From contig NC_133101.1 of NCBI RefSeq assembly GCF_022965805.1, forward strand, positions 17,269,054 through 17,333,053: a stretch of DNA of 64,000 nt, read 5' to 3'. Under the pieces are notes generated by a model, which saw only the letters and a program-made list of their open reading frames with translations, was not told the origin of the DNA and made no database searches. The DNA comes from Primulina eburnea (lineage: Eukaryota > Streptophyta > Magnoliopsida > Lamiales > Gesneriaceae). This document shows, in pieces, positions 1-11,018 of this stretch; position 1 is the stretch's first letter, and every line of letters starts with the position of its first letter. The position numbers and the translations under genes are program-made.

Positions 1-1
1 T

Positions 2-976
2 ATTGATTACAGACAGCTGAACAAGGCAACAGTGAAGAATAAGTATCCTTTGCCTCGCATCGACGATTTGTTTGATCAGTTACAGGGATATTCTGTATAC
101 TCGAAGATTGATTTGAGATCAGGGTATCATAAGCTCAGAGTTAGAGATGTTGATATTCCGAAGACTGCATTCCGAACCAGGTACGGACATTATGAGTTTG
201 TGGTTATGCCTTTTGGTTTAACGAATGCACCTGCGGTTTTTATGAGTTTGATGAACCGAATTTTTCAGAAATATTTAGATGATTTTGTAATTGTGTTCAT
301 TGATGATATTTTGGTGTATTCGAAGAGTCTGACTGAGCATGCAGGTCATCTGAGAATTGTATTGAAGACTTTGAGAAATGAGCAGTTGTATGCTAAATTG
401 TCCAAGTGCGAATTTTGGCTGAAACAGGTTGTCTTTTTGGGGCATATTATATCTGGAGAGGGTATTGCGATAGATCCGAGTAAAGTTGAGGCTGTGATCA
501 GTTGGCCGAGACCGACTTCTGTGCCTGAGATACGCAGTTTCATGGGTCTAGCCGGGTATTATCGTCGTTTTATCCGAGATTTCTCTAGTATAGCGAAGCC
601 TATCACCCAATTGACACAGAAAAATATGCCATTTGTGTGGTCTGAAGATTGTGAAGCCAGTTTTGTAGAGCTGAAGAAGAGGCTGACTAGTGCGCCTGTC
701 TTGACGATTCCTTCAGGTACAGGTGAGTTCGTTGTATATTGTGATGCATCTCACAGAGGGATAGGATGTGTTCTTATGCAGCGAGGGCACGTGATAGCGT
801 ATGCCTCTAGACAGCTGAAGCCGCACGAGACCCGTTATCCAATTCATGATCTTGAATTGGCGGCGATTGTCTTTGCACTCAAGATCTGGCGCCATTATCT
901 GTATGGCGAGAAATTTGAGATCTATCCAGACTTTAGAGGACATGCTGAGAGCTGTAGTACTAGACTTTGGTACTAG
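2..976 (+). pseudogene. pol: A1 pol: reverse transcriptase and RNase H, 5' partial
   Basis: The reading frame is already open at the window edge ([11 protein letters not shown], an RT motif). It continues through [11 protein letters not shown], the catalytic FIDDILVYS box near position 300, the RT thumb/connection ([17 protein letters not shown]) and the RNase H start ([16 protein letters not shown], with ASRQLKPHE and [18 protein letters not shown]). These domains copy the RNA genome into DNA inside cytoplasmic virus-like particles. After EIY (about 922-927) the sequence jumps straight into integrase in another frame, giving a short nonsense tail and a stop at 974-976. The rest of RNase H, the linker and the integrase core are missing. 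The catalytic RT residues look intact, but the polyprotein is not functional. Confidence 0.93.
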
Positions 977-1661
977 TTGGCAAGATTCATTGTCGTTGTG
1001 TGAGTTTTCATACAACAACAGCTATCAGACTAGCATTGAGATGGCACCGTTCGAAGCTTTATACGGAAAGAAGTGCAGATCTCCGTTGTACTGGGATGAT
1101 ATCTCTGAGGTACCAGAGTTAGGGCCTGATATGATTCGTGAGATGACCGAGAAAGTGAAGATCATTCAGAAGCGAATGAAGACGGCACAATATAGGCAAG
1201 CGAAATACGCCAATGTCAGACGTAGACCGTTAGTGTTTGAGCAGGGAGACAGAGTATTTTTGAAGATTTCACCTTTCAGAGGCGTTGTCAGATTTGGCAA
1301 GCGAGGGAAGTTATCTCCTAGATACGTCTGTCCGTATGAGATTCTTGAGAAGATTGGCGACCGAGCTTACAGACTTGCTCTTCCTCCTTCACTGTCCGGT
1401 ATACATGACATTTTTCATGTATCGATGTTACGCAGATATATGCCAGATGATTCTCATGTCATTCAGCCTGACGAAGCCGAGCTGGATCAGACTCTGAGCT
1501 ATGTTGAAAGACCGATACAGATTCTTGATCGGAAAGAGAAACAGCTTAGAACCAAGACCATTCAGCTTGTAAAGGTTCAATGGAGTCGTCATGGCATCGA
1601 GGAAGCAACTTGGGAAACAGAGTCTGATATGAAACAGAGATATCCCGAGCTATTCATATGA
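924..1661 (+). pseudogene. pol: A1 pol: integrase C-terminal part with chromodomain-like tail
   Basis: In a frame different from the upstream RT, this stretch starts with the end of the integrase core ([38 protein letters not shown]). It continues through the GPY/F-type module (PRYVCPYEILEKIGDRAYRLALP) and ends in VQWSRHGIEEATWETESDM, which resembles the chromodomain-like tail of Tekay/Del chromoviruses that can guide integration to heterochromatin. The first catalytic Asp, the second Asp and the Glu region are all lost to the deletion. The GPY/F motif reads CPY instead of GPY. The stop at 1659-1661 is the same C-terminus seen in other copies of family A. Confidence 0.9.
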
Positions 1662-1748
1662 TGTGAGTCCTCCTTTCAATTTTGATTATACTGTTTGGGT
1701 ATACTTGCATGATTACTTGCGTATGAGTTCGAGGACGAACTCCTCTTT

Positions 1749-1762
1749 AAGAGGGGGAGAAA
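1749..1762 (+). other. polypurine tract of A1
   Basis: AAGAGGGGGAGAAA directly abuts the LTR start TGTAAGG. It is the plus-strand DNA synthesis primer site, and the same 14 bases precede the 3' LTR of the other family A copies. Confidence 0.9.
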
Positions 1763-3532
1763 TGTAAGGCTCGAGAATGATCAACTGGCATTGATGTTAG
1801 ACTTGTAAAGGTAAGAATGCATGACATTTAAATCAGAATTGTGAAGCTTGGCCGAAGCCACACTGCACCCGCAGTACAGGAAGGACCGCACCCGCGGTGC
1901 ATTGAGAGGAAATTAGTGGATTTGTGCGAAGCAAGACCGCACCCGCGGTGCGAGCAAGACCGCACCCGCGGTGGTGAGACCGCACCCGCGGTCTAGGTGC
2001 TGCATTTTTGGATGAACTCGCCGTGAGCACAGCGCACCCGTGCTCCTAAACTACCGCACCCACGGTGCTGCATGCGAGAGATCCACCTCTTTTTTTTAAG
2101 TTGACACATGGCAGGGTATATATATATGTTTTGTGCTGAGTCTTCAATCTTCATTCCAGCAGCTGAGAGCACCGAGAATTCCTTTTGTTTCCTTCAAGAA
2201 TTTTAAGCTAACAACAAAGATTATGCAACAACTAGCCATCCGATTTTAATTTCGAGTCCGGATTTGTGATCCTTGCATTATTGGCTATAAAAGGAAGTAA
2301 GTTTCTTGCAGTTTCAGCATGTTTCAGATATTCATGTTGGAAGAATTCAGATATGAGTTAGAATATGTATTATTGATACCGTGAGCATGGTATATTCGTC
2401 ACCGGATCGAAATTTGGAGACCGTATGCTATTGTTCGAAATTTCCAGCATATATGAGTTAGGATATTTACAGATTTCAGAATATATGTTGATATTTTGAT
2501 GATAGTATGAGTTGCTTGTGATTGAGTATGATATTATTGAGTTATCGGTATCGCGAGATTAAGCTGTTATGCTGTCGAATTATATCAAAACCGAGTATTG
2601 AATTGTATATGTGCTGAATTGAATTGAGAATTGATATTGCATGTCTACATTGCCTTTCAGAGTTGTTATTGTCAGACTCGACATTCCGACTTCAAGATCT
2701 CGACAGACATTGTGCGACGAAAGGTATAATCTATGTGGTCACGGGATTGCACAACTCGATTCAGACTTGATACGAGTTTCCCTAAATCACATACTAGATT
2801 GTTATTACATTTGATTATGTAATGTCTTATTTATTGATTTATATTCAAGTCCTGAGATAGGAGATATTGGCAGATCGGCCAAAACTAGACGTTTCTGTGT
2901 ATCGACGCTTAGTAGTATATATTCTCTATGTGTAGACCCTCGATACAGAGTTGACCGAAGTCTAGGAATAAGACGTACCGTCACCCCGAGTGGTTGGGTA
3001 GGTGACAGACCGTCTTATTCACACCGGGATCCCTAGATTAGAAATGAGTCGAGTCAAGATTTAAATGTTGAATACAGATTTGCATTCTTCTACATGTTTA
3101 GATTTGCATTCATGTTAATTGATATATGCTATGCTTTTGTACATGATTATTACATTGCATGCATCCATGTTTTATACTGGGATATGTTCTCACCGGAGTT
3201 ATCCGGCTGTTGTCGTGTCTGTATGTGTGCATGGCAACAGGTGGGGCAGGACCTGGGTCACGAGGAAGATGAGAGATTGTTGATAGCGTGGAGATCTCGG
3301 GCGTGCAGCTTACTAGTTGTTGTACTAGACGTGTACTGAAAACTTTTAAATACTAGTGTATGATTGTACGAAACAGACTTGTATGTGCATGATGTTGTTT
3401 TATTATTATAAAAATATGTCATGTTTTGATTACACATTTGATTTGATGTTAAAAAGCAAAATTTTGACCCACATTTTCGAGCAAAGATCCAATAAATCCC
3501 AAAAGAATTGAGTTAGAGCCCGGGTCCCCACA
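1763..3532 (+). repeat. 3' LTR of A1 (1770 bp)
   Basis: The LTR starts TGTAAGGCTCGAG and ends GGGTCCCCACA. It is recognisably the same family as the LTRs at 11019 and 46530. From about 3094 to 3480 it differs strongly from them and matches a subtype also seen at 37852-38290. It holds a GC-rich repeat array, a TATA-like run and a 3' half with no credible coding capacity. The short ORFs in it recur in all copies only because the LTR is repeated. Confidence 0.9.
1862..2127 (+). promoter_or_regulatory. A1 LTR promoter: GC dyad array plus TATA run
   Basis: Units of ACCGCACCCGCGGT (ACCGC and GCGGT are inverted around ACCC) occur at 1885, 1936, 1959 and 1979. Decayed forms lie at 1862 (ACTGCACCCGCAGT) and 2053 (ACCGCACCCACGGT), and an AGCGCACCC form lies near 2031. 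A TATATATATAT run at 2117-2127 follows about 50 bp after the last unit. The layout fits an upstream array plus core promoter in U3. Several units carry C-to-T/G-to-A changes, as expected from methylated cytosine decay. Confidence 0.7.
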
Positions 3533-4540
3533 AATACATATGCAATCTAATCATAAAAGACCAGTACCTGTCACTATATCATCAAGTGTGTCCTGGGTCT
3601 GTTTCTCGATCACCACCCCAGATGATCCTGCTCCCTGAAATCTTCGGGCACCTTTCTGTGCACAGACTCTAGCAAAGTTTCCTTGCTGTTTACAGAAGTT
3701 GCACCGACCAGTCACTCCATGGCATAGCTCTGGGGAATGTCTCCCACCACAATTCCTGCAATAAACTCCAGTATAATTTGGACTAGAGCCACTGGAGCTA
3801 GATGAACCGCTCCCAAACTTCTTGAATTGCTTCTTTTGAACTTTCAACATCTCTTTCTTTCCACCACTGCTACTGCCAATCTCGATTCTGGAAGGCAGTT
3901 GTTGTGGTACCGGTGTTGGAAGAACATATGAAGCTTCCTTTTGTCTCATTAGAACGGTTTCTGCTCTTCTGGCTCGATTCAGAGTATCAGTAAAATTACT
4001 CGGTTGTTTCACAGTTACCAAGGTGCGTATTTCTGGATTCAAGCCCTTGATAAACTGATCAGCTACAGCTGTATCATTTCTAGCCACTTGCGGACCAAAC
4101 TTTAACAAGGTGAAGAAATGGGCCAAATATTCATCAATCTTCAATGGACCCTGCCTCAAATTTGCAAATTCTGCACTTTTGTCCTCTCGATATGATAGAG
4201 GTACAAACCTTTGATAAAATTCCACTTTGAAAAGTTTCCACGTAATCGTGAAACCACGCTGTGCTATGGCTTCCCGGGTTATCAGCCACCAACTCCTATC
4301 GACTTCCCGTAGTTGATTCCCAACCAATTTAATTCTGCACTCATCTGTGAATCCCAGAAATTCAAACAGCATTTCAATCTCCTCCAGCCAAGTCTCACAA
4401 TCAGCTGGTGCCTCAACACCCCTCAAAATCGGTGGTTGAAACGACTGAAACCTTATCATCTGTGTTTCCATCAGAGTTTCAGACACATCCATCTGATCAT
4501 ACGATGTACTACCCCTTTTTGGAATCCTTCTAGGAGGAAT
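3533..4540 (-). pseudogene. gag: C gag (capsid and nucleocapsid), start codon lost, 3' end cut by A1
   Basis: This gag forms the retrotransposon capsid and binds its RNA. It aligns by eye with family A gag: METQMIRFQSFQPP, CETWLEEIEMLFEFLGFTD, the retrotrans_gag core (KLFKVEFYQRFVPLSYREDKSAEF), an SSS-rich linker and two zinc knuckles. The family start MPPRRIP reads IPPRRIP here (ATT at 4540), so the usual start is lost; the next ATG is at 4492. Knuckle 1 is CRNCGGRHSPELC. Knuckle 2 is CNFCKQQGNFARVC, with Asn where the zinc-binding His should be. A TGA stop at about 3551-3553 replaces a protease-region codon, and A1 interrupts the frame at 3533. It is clearly defective. Confidence 0.9.
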
Positions 4541-4947
4541 ATCTGATAATCACAGACGTTAGTAGTAACAAGAGACAGATCCGTCTCAATCCCAATCCTG
4601 ATCAGCTTACCCCTGATCAAGAATTGGTTCTGATCCAGTTCCAAATAATACATATTACCAAATCAACTCAGATACTCAGGTAACATGTAACTTAATATAC
4701 AGTAAAAACATACTGAAATCTTAGCATATACAATGTAATTTCAACATTATATTCAATCATATGCCATATAAATCCAGGCAGTAAAGCATAATATCATGCT
4801 AGCATACACAATGTAATTCCACATGATAATCAATCACATGCTAGCAATCACATGCAAGGAAAGAAAACTCATTCTACCCCGCTCACTCTCTTCTATCTCA
4901 GTGCTAAGGAACCTAAAGTTCAAGGACCTACAGCTCTGAAACCTAAT

Positions 4948-4959
4948 GCTCTGATACCA
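4948..4959 (-). other. primer binding site of C (tRNA-iMet)
   Basis: The minus strand reads TGGTATCAGAGC five bases inside the LTR end, the standard plant initiator-Met tRNA complement. A second, partial GCTCTGA occurs about 15 bases further on. Confidence 0.88.
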
Positions 4960-6702
4960 CCTGTTGTGGGGACCCGGACGCTAATCCATTCCTTTATCAT
5001 CTTTAGGAATTAATAATCAAGTATAATGAACAGGGTCTAATTTTTTTTTTCTTAAATTATCCAGCGGAAACATAATGTAATTAAATTCAAATTACATATT
5101 AAACATAACATACAATTAATGTATAATCTACAATAATCCGACTAGGTTCAACTACAAGTCAGTACTGAATCCTAAGTTGCTTCTGAAGCCCGGATCTCCA
5201 CGCTATCTAGTCCAGCCTCGTTCTCTTCTTGACCCTTATCCTGTCCCACCTGTTGTCATGCACACATACAAACAAGACAACAGTCGGATAACTCCGGTGA
5301 GATATAAATATCCCAGTATAAATCATGTATACATGCCATCATATACACAATATAAAAACATATATCAAAAATCATATTATATATCAAAATCATGATATCA
5401 ATCCATAACAAGAATAATCATATTCTACACATGCACCCTAATCCGGAACATAATTCAATATCCAGAATAAATTCTATTCTAAGCATGTACCAATATCAGG
5501 AACAGCAAGGAACATGAACCATATTCAGGAACTTAATCAACATCAATAAATATAAATCAATATAATCGTCACTCAGACTCGTGACTCCACGTTTTAGACT
5601 AGACTCAATCCTAGCCTAGGGATCCCGGTTTCCAGATGTGGTATTCCTATATCGACCAACAGTAATAGAAAAGACTCCAGTTCTATCCACGTCGATATAA
5701 CCAAGCATCCAGTGTCCTGACCTAACCGTCATGGACTGTGGTCCTATCACCAATATCCTGTCCTGTGACAAAGTGCAATGGGCCAGTGACGAGTCCTCAC
5801 TATCCGGCCCTTCTGTCACAAGATGAAATGTCTACGACTAAGCATATCCGCTTATGACTCAAGACGTACATTGTCTATAAATCCATAGAACAAAAATATC
5901 AATCGTATACAATTGCAAATAACAATGCAATAAACTAAAGTATGTGATTTAGGGAAACTCGAGTCAAACCTCACTCGAGTTGTGCAATCCCAACTCAACA
6001 TTAATTTATACCTTTATCTTCTCGCTCAGAAGAAGAAGAAGAAGTCCCGACTCTGTCTCGGTCCATTCCCAATCTGGTAATAACAATACCGAACAGATAT
6101 AATATCAATTACAACTCAATTCAATACCTGTTCTGATCAATATTCAAATCGAAATATATGTTGATCGATATCAAATCAAGATACACTCTAATCCATATCG
6201 ACGATATCACGATATAATCGAAATCACTACAGAATCTGCTCAATATCAATTAACTGATGTTTCGACGGTATAACAATACAGTCTCGATAACCCCGTCAAT
6301 CCAAACATCACAGATATAATACCAGAATACCTAATCAGTATCGATACCAGTCATAATCTCAATAACAATACATATCTGATATGAATTCTCAGTCAACTCG
6401 ATTCCAGAAATCATGACAATTACATAATCAGTCTGTTTCTCAATCTGACTTCGATTCTACGATGTCTAACATGACAAGAACATCATATATGAATCCTATT
6501 CAATTCTGACAATAGTCTAATTTCAAAACATGTCAAACGTAGCAAAACTTACGTCCAGTTTTAGCCTACGTTGATAGGAACTCGGTACCCAAGTCGGATT
6601 TAAAATCAGACGGACGGATTGATCGTAACTCAATTTCTGAAATTCTAAAGCAATTCTTCCCCGAAGCTTCCGTTTTCTTTCTGAAGATTAAATTGCATGT
6701 TT

Positions 6703-6719
6703 TTATATATATATATATA
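6703..6719 (-). promoter_or_regulatory. TATA run of the C LTR
   Basis: An uninterrupted (AT)n run lies about 50 bp downstream, on the minus strand, of the CGCGCATATGCGCG array. It is the likely core promoter. Transcription would start at about 6670-6690, heading toward gag. Confidence 0.6.
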
Positions 6720-6769
6720 CCTCGCACATGCATCATGGCAAATGGCGCACTATACGCGCAACACGTCTT

Positions 6770-6997
6770 GCGCATATGCGCGACTTCTTCGGCGTATATG
6801 CGCGAGACCTTCGGGTCTCCGCGCTGATAATCTCGGCAACTCGCGCATATGCGCGCCAACCTTTCGCGCATATGCGTGAGGAATCCTTCACAACTCTCGG
6901 GTTGTGTCGCGCATATGCGCGGATACACGCCGCGCATATGCGCGAGGCCTCCTGTTCGCTTGGCGCATGTGCGCGCGTTCTGTCGCGCATGTGCGCC
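6770..6997 (-). promoter_or_regulatory. CGCGCATATGCGCG palindrome array in C U3
   Basis: About eight copies of the perfect or near-perfect palindrome GCGCATATGCGC lie at 6770, 6792, 6843, 6863, 6909, 6931, 6962 and 6983, with irregular spacing. Variants include GCGTATATGCGC and GCGCATGTGCGC. The array sits immediately upstream of the TATA run. It is unrelated in sequence to the arrays of A, B and D but is in the same place in the LTR. Confidence 0.75.
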
Positions 6998-7127
6998 GAT
7001 GCTACTGTCCTCGCACATACATTTCCACACGTATTCTTATTTCGTGTCCCGATTAATCCTCTCATAATCATGTCAAATTATAATTCAATAATTATAGATT
7101 ATTAGGATTAAATTTCCAGGCATTACA

Positions 7128-7422
7128 GTTTGGCCGAGTGTGCTTTGGTTTTTAAAAAAAACATTTAGTACTTTTTAAGCGATGAAAAAGAGAAGAAGTT
7201 TCACCGCTGCAAGTACATAAGCAGCATGTGAAACGTCAACATCCGACACAACTACATATTTTATCTATAAATGATCGTTTTTTATTTTGTTTCGTTATAC
7301 TCAAAACTTTCACAAGTTCTAAAAAAGTTTCCTACTATTTATTTCTTCCTTACACTTTATTCAATCCAAAATTATTCTCACTTTATTTAAATTTTCCTTG
7401 TATCCAAAATTTATTCTTCCAA
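7128..7422. other. AT-rich spacer, possible 5' flank of the MULE relic
   Basis: There is no ORF or repeat that I can support. A CTATAAATG box at about 7265 lies 160 bp before the first Met of the transposase relic and could be its old core promoter. Terminal inverted repeats could not be recognised. Confidence 0.35.
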
Positions 7423-10018
7423 ATGGCTACCGTCGGTGTGATTCTATATTTTAGTGGTCACGTTATTGTCGGGAATGGATCGATCGAATATAATATTCCT
7501 TATATTATAAGGATATGAGTATTATGATCTATTACTTTGTTGGCATTTGTTAAAGTTGTTCATAAAATGTTATGAATTGATCCAATGAAGTTTACTATGA
7601 ATTTATCAACAAAATATTCATTTATAGAGAAATCATCTTGCAATGAAGTTCAAGAGAATCTTGTTGACGATGAGGCTTTAGAGTTTACAATGGAATGTCC
7701 CAGTATGCAAATATTGCATATATACGTGGAATAAAATCCAATTTATCATCAAGTTGTTTTTGGTGAACCTGAATTATACGTTCCACACATCTTCGATTCA
7801 GTGTTCAATAACCAACCCGATACTTCTTCATATGGGGTTTTTCATGAGCCAGAATCATATGTTGCACACGTCACTGAAGGATTGAGCAATATATATTGGG
7901 ATCTTGGAATTGGATCGTGGGATCAATACATCATCGGCCCGTCTGAACCAAATCCTGCTGCATGTTGGCCGAATAGGACACTAGGTTGGGACCTAAATGT
8001 TGGTAGATCAAGTTGGAATCCAGAAAGACATAATTGTGTAGCAAACAATGTTGTCTTAGATACGGGGGCTCGTGTCCAGACATGGCCACTAATGATGATG
8101 TTTATAGGAGCGATACTGAACCAGAGATGTCACATAGCAATTCCGAAGAAGAAGTGAATGCGGACGAACATGTGAATACACATGCTAATCCTAATGAGGG
8201 GACATCATCTTGTCAACCAACTTTTGAAACGTTTCAGCGACAAGTCGTACCATTTCTTTCTAGAACTTCTAAAATGTCATCATTTTTCAGTAAATTTTTC
8301 AAGGAAGATCCCCCTGATTCTGTCAGTGTACCTTTTGGAATTCGATCAAGCTACTATAATCCGGAGAGAGAAAAATTATGCGTCAATATGCTTTTTAAGG
8401 ATAAGAAAGATTTGATTGCATATGTGAAGAATTATTCTATTAGAGTTGCAAGGCGTGAGTATGAGTCGTGGACATCACACAAATTTTGTGGCAATTAAGG
8501 TGCAAAAATGATTATTTTACGGTCATATGTCGATGGGGTCATCGAGTTTCTTTCAAGTCTAAAATTTGTTATCGAAAATAAAAAAATACGACGAGCCTCA
8601 CACATGTATATCTACCAATGTCGGTATAGATCCTCACAACTTAAAAAGTGATATGGTGGCACAAACTCTATTTGGGGTTGTATGATGTGATTTTTCGTAT
8701 GAGATTAAGTATATTATGAAAATTTGAAAGATAAATGTGGATATCAAATATTGTATATGAAAGCATGGCAAAGTTTGAAATGGAAAGTGGAAATTACAAG
8801 GTATATGGGAGAGCTCGGTACAACTACTTTCAAAATATATGTGTGTCATGCATGTTAAATATAATCAGGAAATAATTGTGGACTAGAAGCATCTCAGATC
8901 AAACATAGAAGCGATGGGACATTGAACTATGTTTTCTGGACATTGAAGTCGTGTATAGATGAGTTTCGACATTGTCAAAAAATTATTATTGTCGATGATA
9001 CACATTTTTATATTAGAAGCATAAGATGTTATTCGTTGTCACTTTGGATGCAAAAATTAGGTTCTACTGCTAGCATTCGTCATTGTGGATGATGAACATC
9101 TGATTTCTAAAAATGGTTCTTGGAGAATTGTGGTCGACATATTTTTTGTATTGCAAATGGTGTGTGCCTAATTTCTTACAGGAACAAGGGAAATGTGCGA
9201 ACAGCTGAGGATCTATTTTATTTTTGATCTCCTTATGGTGTGATTCATTTTTGTTTGAAACGTGTTTGCTCAAATTTTAATTCTAAATTCAAAGGTGTGC
9301 ATTTGAAAGATTTATGTTGGGAGGCAGACACACAACATCAAATTTGTAAGTTTGAAACAACAATAGAGGAAATCAAGAACAAGAACATTTTGGTGCACAT
9401 TTATTTAACTGAAATTGCGCCAGAGAAATGGAGTATGGCCCATGACAGCGATTGGCGTTGTGGGATGATGACAATCAATATGTCGGAGTGTTTAAACAAT
9501 GTGTTAAAAGAAGGTCGTAGACTTTTATCTCTGCAATAGTACACTTGACCCTTTTGAGGTGCGTACAGTACTTTATTGAACGTGTGACAAGACGTAGTTG
9601 TATGATTCAGAAAAATCAGCTATGGTCAGATTATGCATCTCGAAAGTATGAGGAATGAACTAAAAAATCTAGTGAACATCATGTTGTCAAATATGATGTA
9701 AGTGATTAAACTACTTCGGTTGCGACTGGAGGAAGGCCAAGTTGTTGACAAATGTATTAAGGTCAAGTCGTGGCCAACATTTGCATCGCTAAATGGTAAT
9801 TGTTAGATCCCATAACACTTGTGCAACCATGGTCATATGAGGAAAGATTTCAATCTCTTGCAAATGAATGATAATGAGATCCAACCATGTTTGAATTGCA
9901 CCACAACCCGGTTAGACGTGAAAAAAGAAGAGTTGGTAGGGACGGAACAACTCGATTACGAAATGAGGTGGATAGATCGGTAGTTAGAGAAAGACATCAA
10001 CAAACTATGTATATGTAA
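7423..10018 (+). pseudogene. Mutator-like (MULE) transposase relic
   Basis: The pieces follow the order of a plant MULE transposase in shifting frames. The N-terminal leader (MATVGVILYFSGHVIVGNGSIEYN, 7423) is followed by an acidic linker. Next is a MuDR-type domain (MLFKDKKDLIAYVKNYSIRVARREYES, about 8389-8470). The transposase core comes at about 8920-9280: GTLNYVFWTLKSCIDEFRHC, then IIIVDDTHFY where the first catalytic Asp lies, and NGVCLISYRNKG, where the second Asp appears changed to Tyr. Last are VCSNFNSKFKGVHLKDLCWEA and MTINMSECLNNVLKEGRR (9240-9539). Many stops and frameshifts break it, including a stop at 8496-8498 and several between 8500 and 9240. No SWIM zinc finger could be read after 9540. 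It is an old, dead DNA transposon copy. Confidence 0.82.
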
Positions 10019-10886
10019 AATGCTTTTAATTTAATTTATCATTTATAATTTTGCTTATTCTATTTTTTATTTCTAAATAATTATGTTATTCATTTTTTTT
10101 TTAATTTCAGGAACCAGATGAATGTAATACAAGAATGATATCGATAATTGAAGAATACCGAACCGACAACAAAGTTAACTTCTTATCAATAAATATGTAT
10201 TTTGTATTGATGTTGGTTAAAATGTATTCATAATGAATATTCATGTTTAATAATACATTTTAGTCGTTGATATACAAAATTATTGTATTTGATTTTATAA
10301 AAATTAAATAAATATTTTATATAATTCGAAAATTTATAAATCTTAATTATGAAATTTTTATGCAATATATAATTTAATTGGTACAATGATACCAATTCTA
10401 TTTTTTAGTATGATATAATTTTTTTCTAACTTCTTTAAAATAAAATCAATATCAATCATCTATTCATGTTGAATATAAATTCTAGTAGTTGATATACAAA
10501 AGTATTGTATTTGACTTTTCAAAAATTAAATCAATATTTTATATAATTAAAAAATATATATATCTTAATTCTGAAATTTTTGTGCAATATATAATTAAAA
10601 AATATATATATCTTAATTCTGAAAATTAAATAAATATTTTATATAATTCGAAAATTTATAAATCTTAATCATGAAATTTTTATGCAATATATAATTTAAT
10701 TGGTACAATGATACAAATTCTATTTTTTAGTATGATATAATTTTTTTCTAACGTCTTTAAAATAAAATCAATATCAATCATCTATTCATGTTGAATATAA
10801 ATTCTAGTAGTTGATATACAAAAGTATTGTATTTGACTTTTCAAAAATTAAATCAATATTTTATATAATTAAAAAATATATATAAT
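10019..10886. repeat. AT-rich DNA with a 322-bp tandem duplication
   Basis: A block starting at AAATTAAATAAATATTTTAT (10301) recurs at 10623 and runs to about 10880 with only a few substitutions, giving an offset of 322 bp. A shorter echo (TATAATTAAAAAATATATATATCTTAATTCTGAAA) appears at about 10540 and 10590. The stretch is mostly A+T, has no ORF and probably is the 3' flank or terminal region of the MULE relic. Confidence 0.75.
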
Positions 10887-10888
10887 TT

Positions 10889-11018
10889 AAGGGCAAATTT
10901 TAAAAAAATACCTCTGTATATCTTTTGTTTAAGATTCAGTACCTAGATGATTTTTTTTACAAATTAATACCTGACAACTCTACAAACTTAGTTTTAGCTC
11001 ACTACAAAGATAAATTTA
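10889..11018 (+). mobile_element. left half of a small TIR (MITE-like) element
   Basis: AAGGGCAAATTTTAAAAA begins here, and the inverse AAATTTACATTTTTGCCCTT is produced at the other end of the family A locus if 11018 is joined to 63342. The joined unit would be about 143 bp with AAGGGCAAA inverted ends, a format common in plant MITEs. The two halves would be separated by the 52-kb insertion. The TIR is short, so this is an inference. Confidence 0.45.
11014..11018 (+). other. target-site duplication ATTTA, left copy
   Basis: ATTTA precedes the LTR start TGTAAGG at 11019. The same five bases follow the LTR end CCCCACA at 63337-63341. Confidence 0.65.

Larger units (their letters stand above)
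1..3532 (+). mobile_element. A1: 3' part of a Ty3/gypsy chromovirus (family A)
   Basis: This is the downstream half of an LTR retrotransposon whose 5' half lies before the window. It runs RT, RNase H, a deletion, integrase C-terminus, polypurine tract and 3' LTR. The order RT-RNase H-integrase is that of Ty3/gypsy, and the C-terminal chromodomain-like tail points to the Tekay/Del group of chromoviruses. The element ends at 3532, exactly where a minus-strand gag of family C begins, so A1 was inserted into C. The bases after the LTR (AATAC, 3533-3537) are the candidate right-hand target duplication; its partner is outside the window. The element cannot move by itself because pol is broken. Confidence 0.9.
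3533..7127 (-). mobile_element. C: 5' part of a minus-strand Ty3/gypsy element
   Basis: On the minus strand the order is LTR (7127 to 4965), primer binding site, leader, gag, then a cut at 3533 where A1 is inserted. The gag and primer site relate C to family A, but the LTR is longer (2163 bp), starts TGTAATG and has its own type of GC-rich array. The 3' half lies beyond A1, outside the window. The right flank begins GTTTG at 7128; the matching left target duplication would lie upstream of the window. Confidence 0.88.
4965..7127 (-). repeat. 5' LTR of C (2163 bp)
   Basis: On the minus strand the LTR begins TGTAATG (7127) and ends CCCCACA (4965). Its transcribed half keeps short blocks in common with family A (the CACCTGTTG.CATGCACACATAC block near 5250 and the TGTGATTTAGGGAAACTC block near 5945), so A and C LTRs share ancestry. 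The U3 side (6720-7127) carries the GC-rich array. The intervening AT-rich DNA has no credible coding potential. Confidence 0.9.

Noticed and set aside
6566..7105. Overlapping Ala/Arg/Cys-rich ORFs on both strands across the C array
   Set aside because: These are translation artefacts of the CGCGCATATGCGCG repeats, open in several frames because the repeats lack stops.
8634..9273. Minus-strand ORFs across the MULE region
   Set aside because: The plus strand carries the recognisable transposase motifs; the minus frames are shadows in decayed AT-rich DNA.
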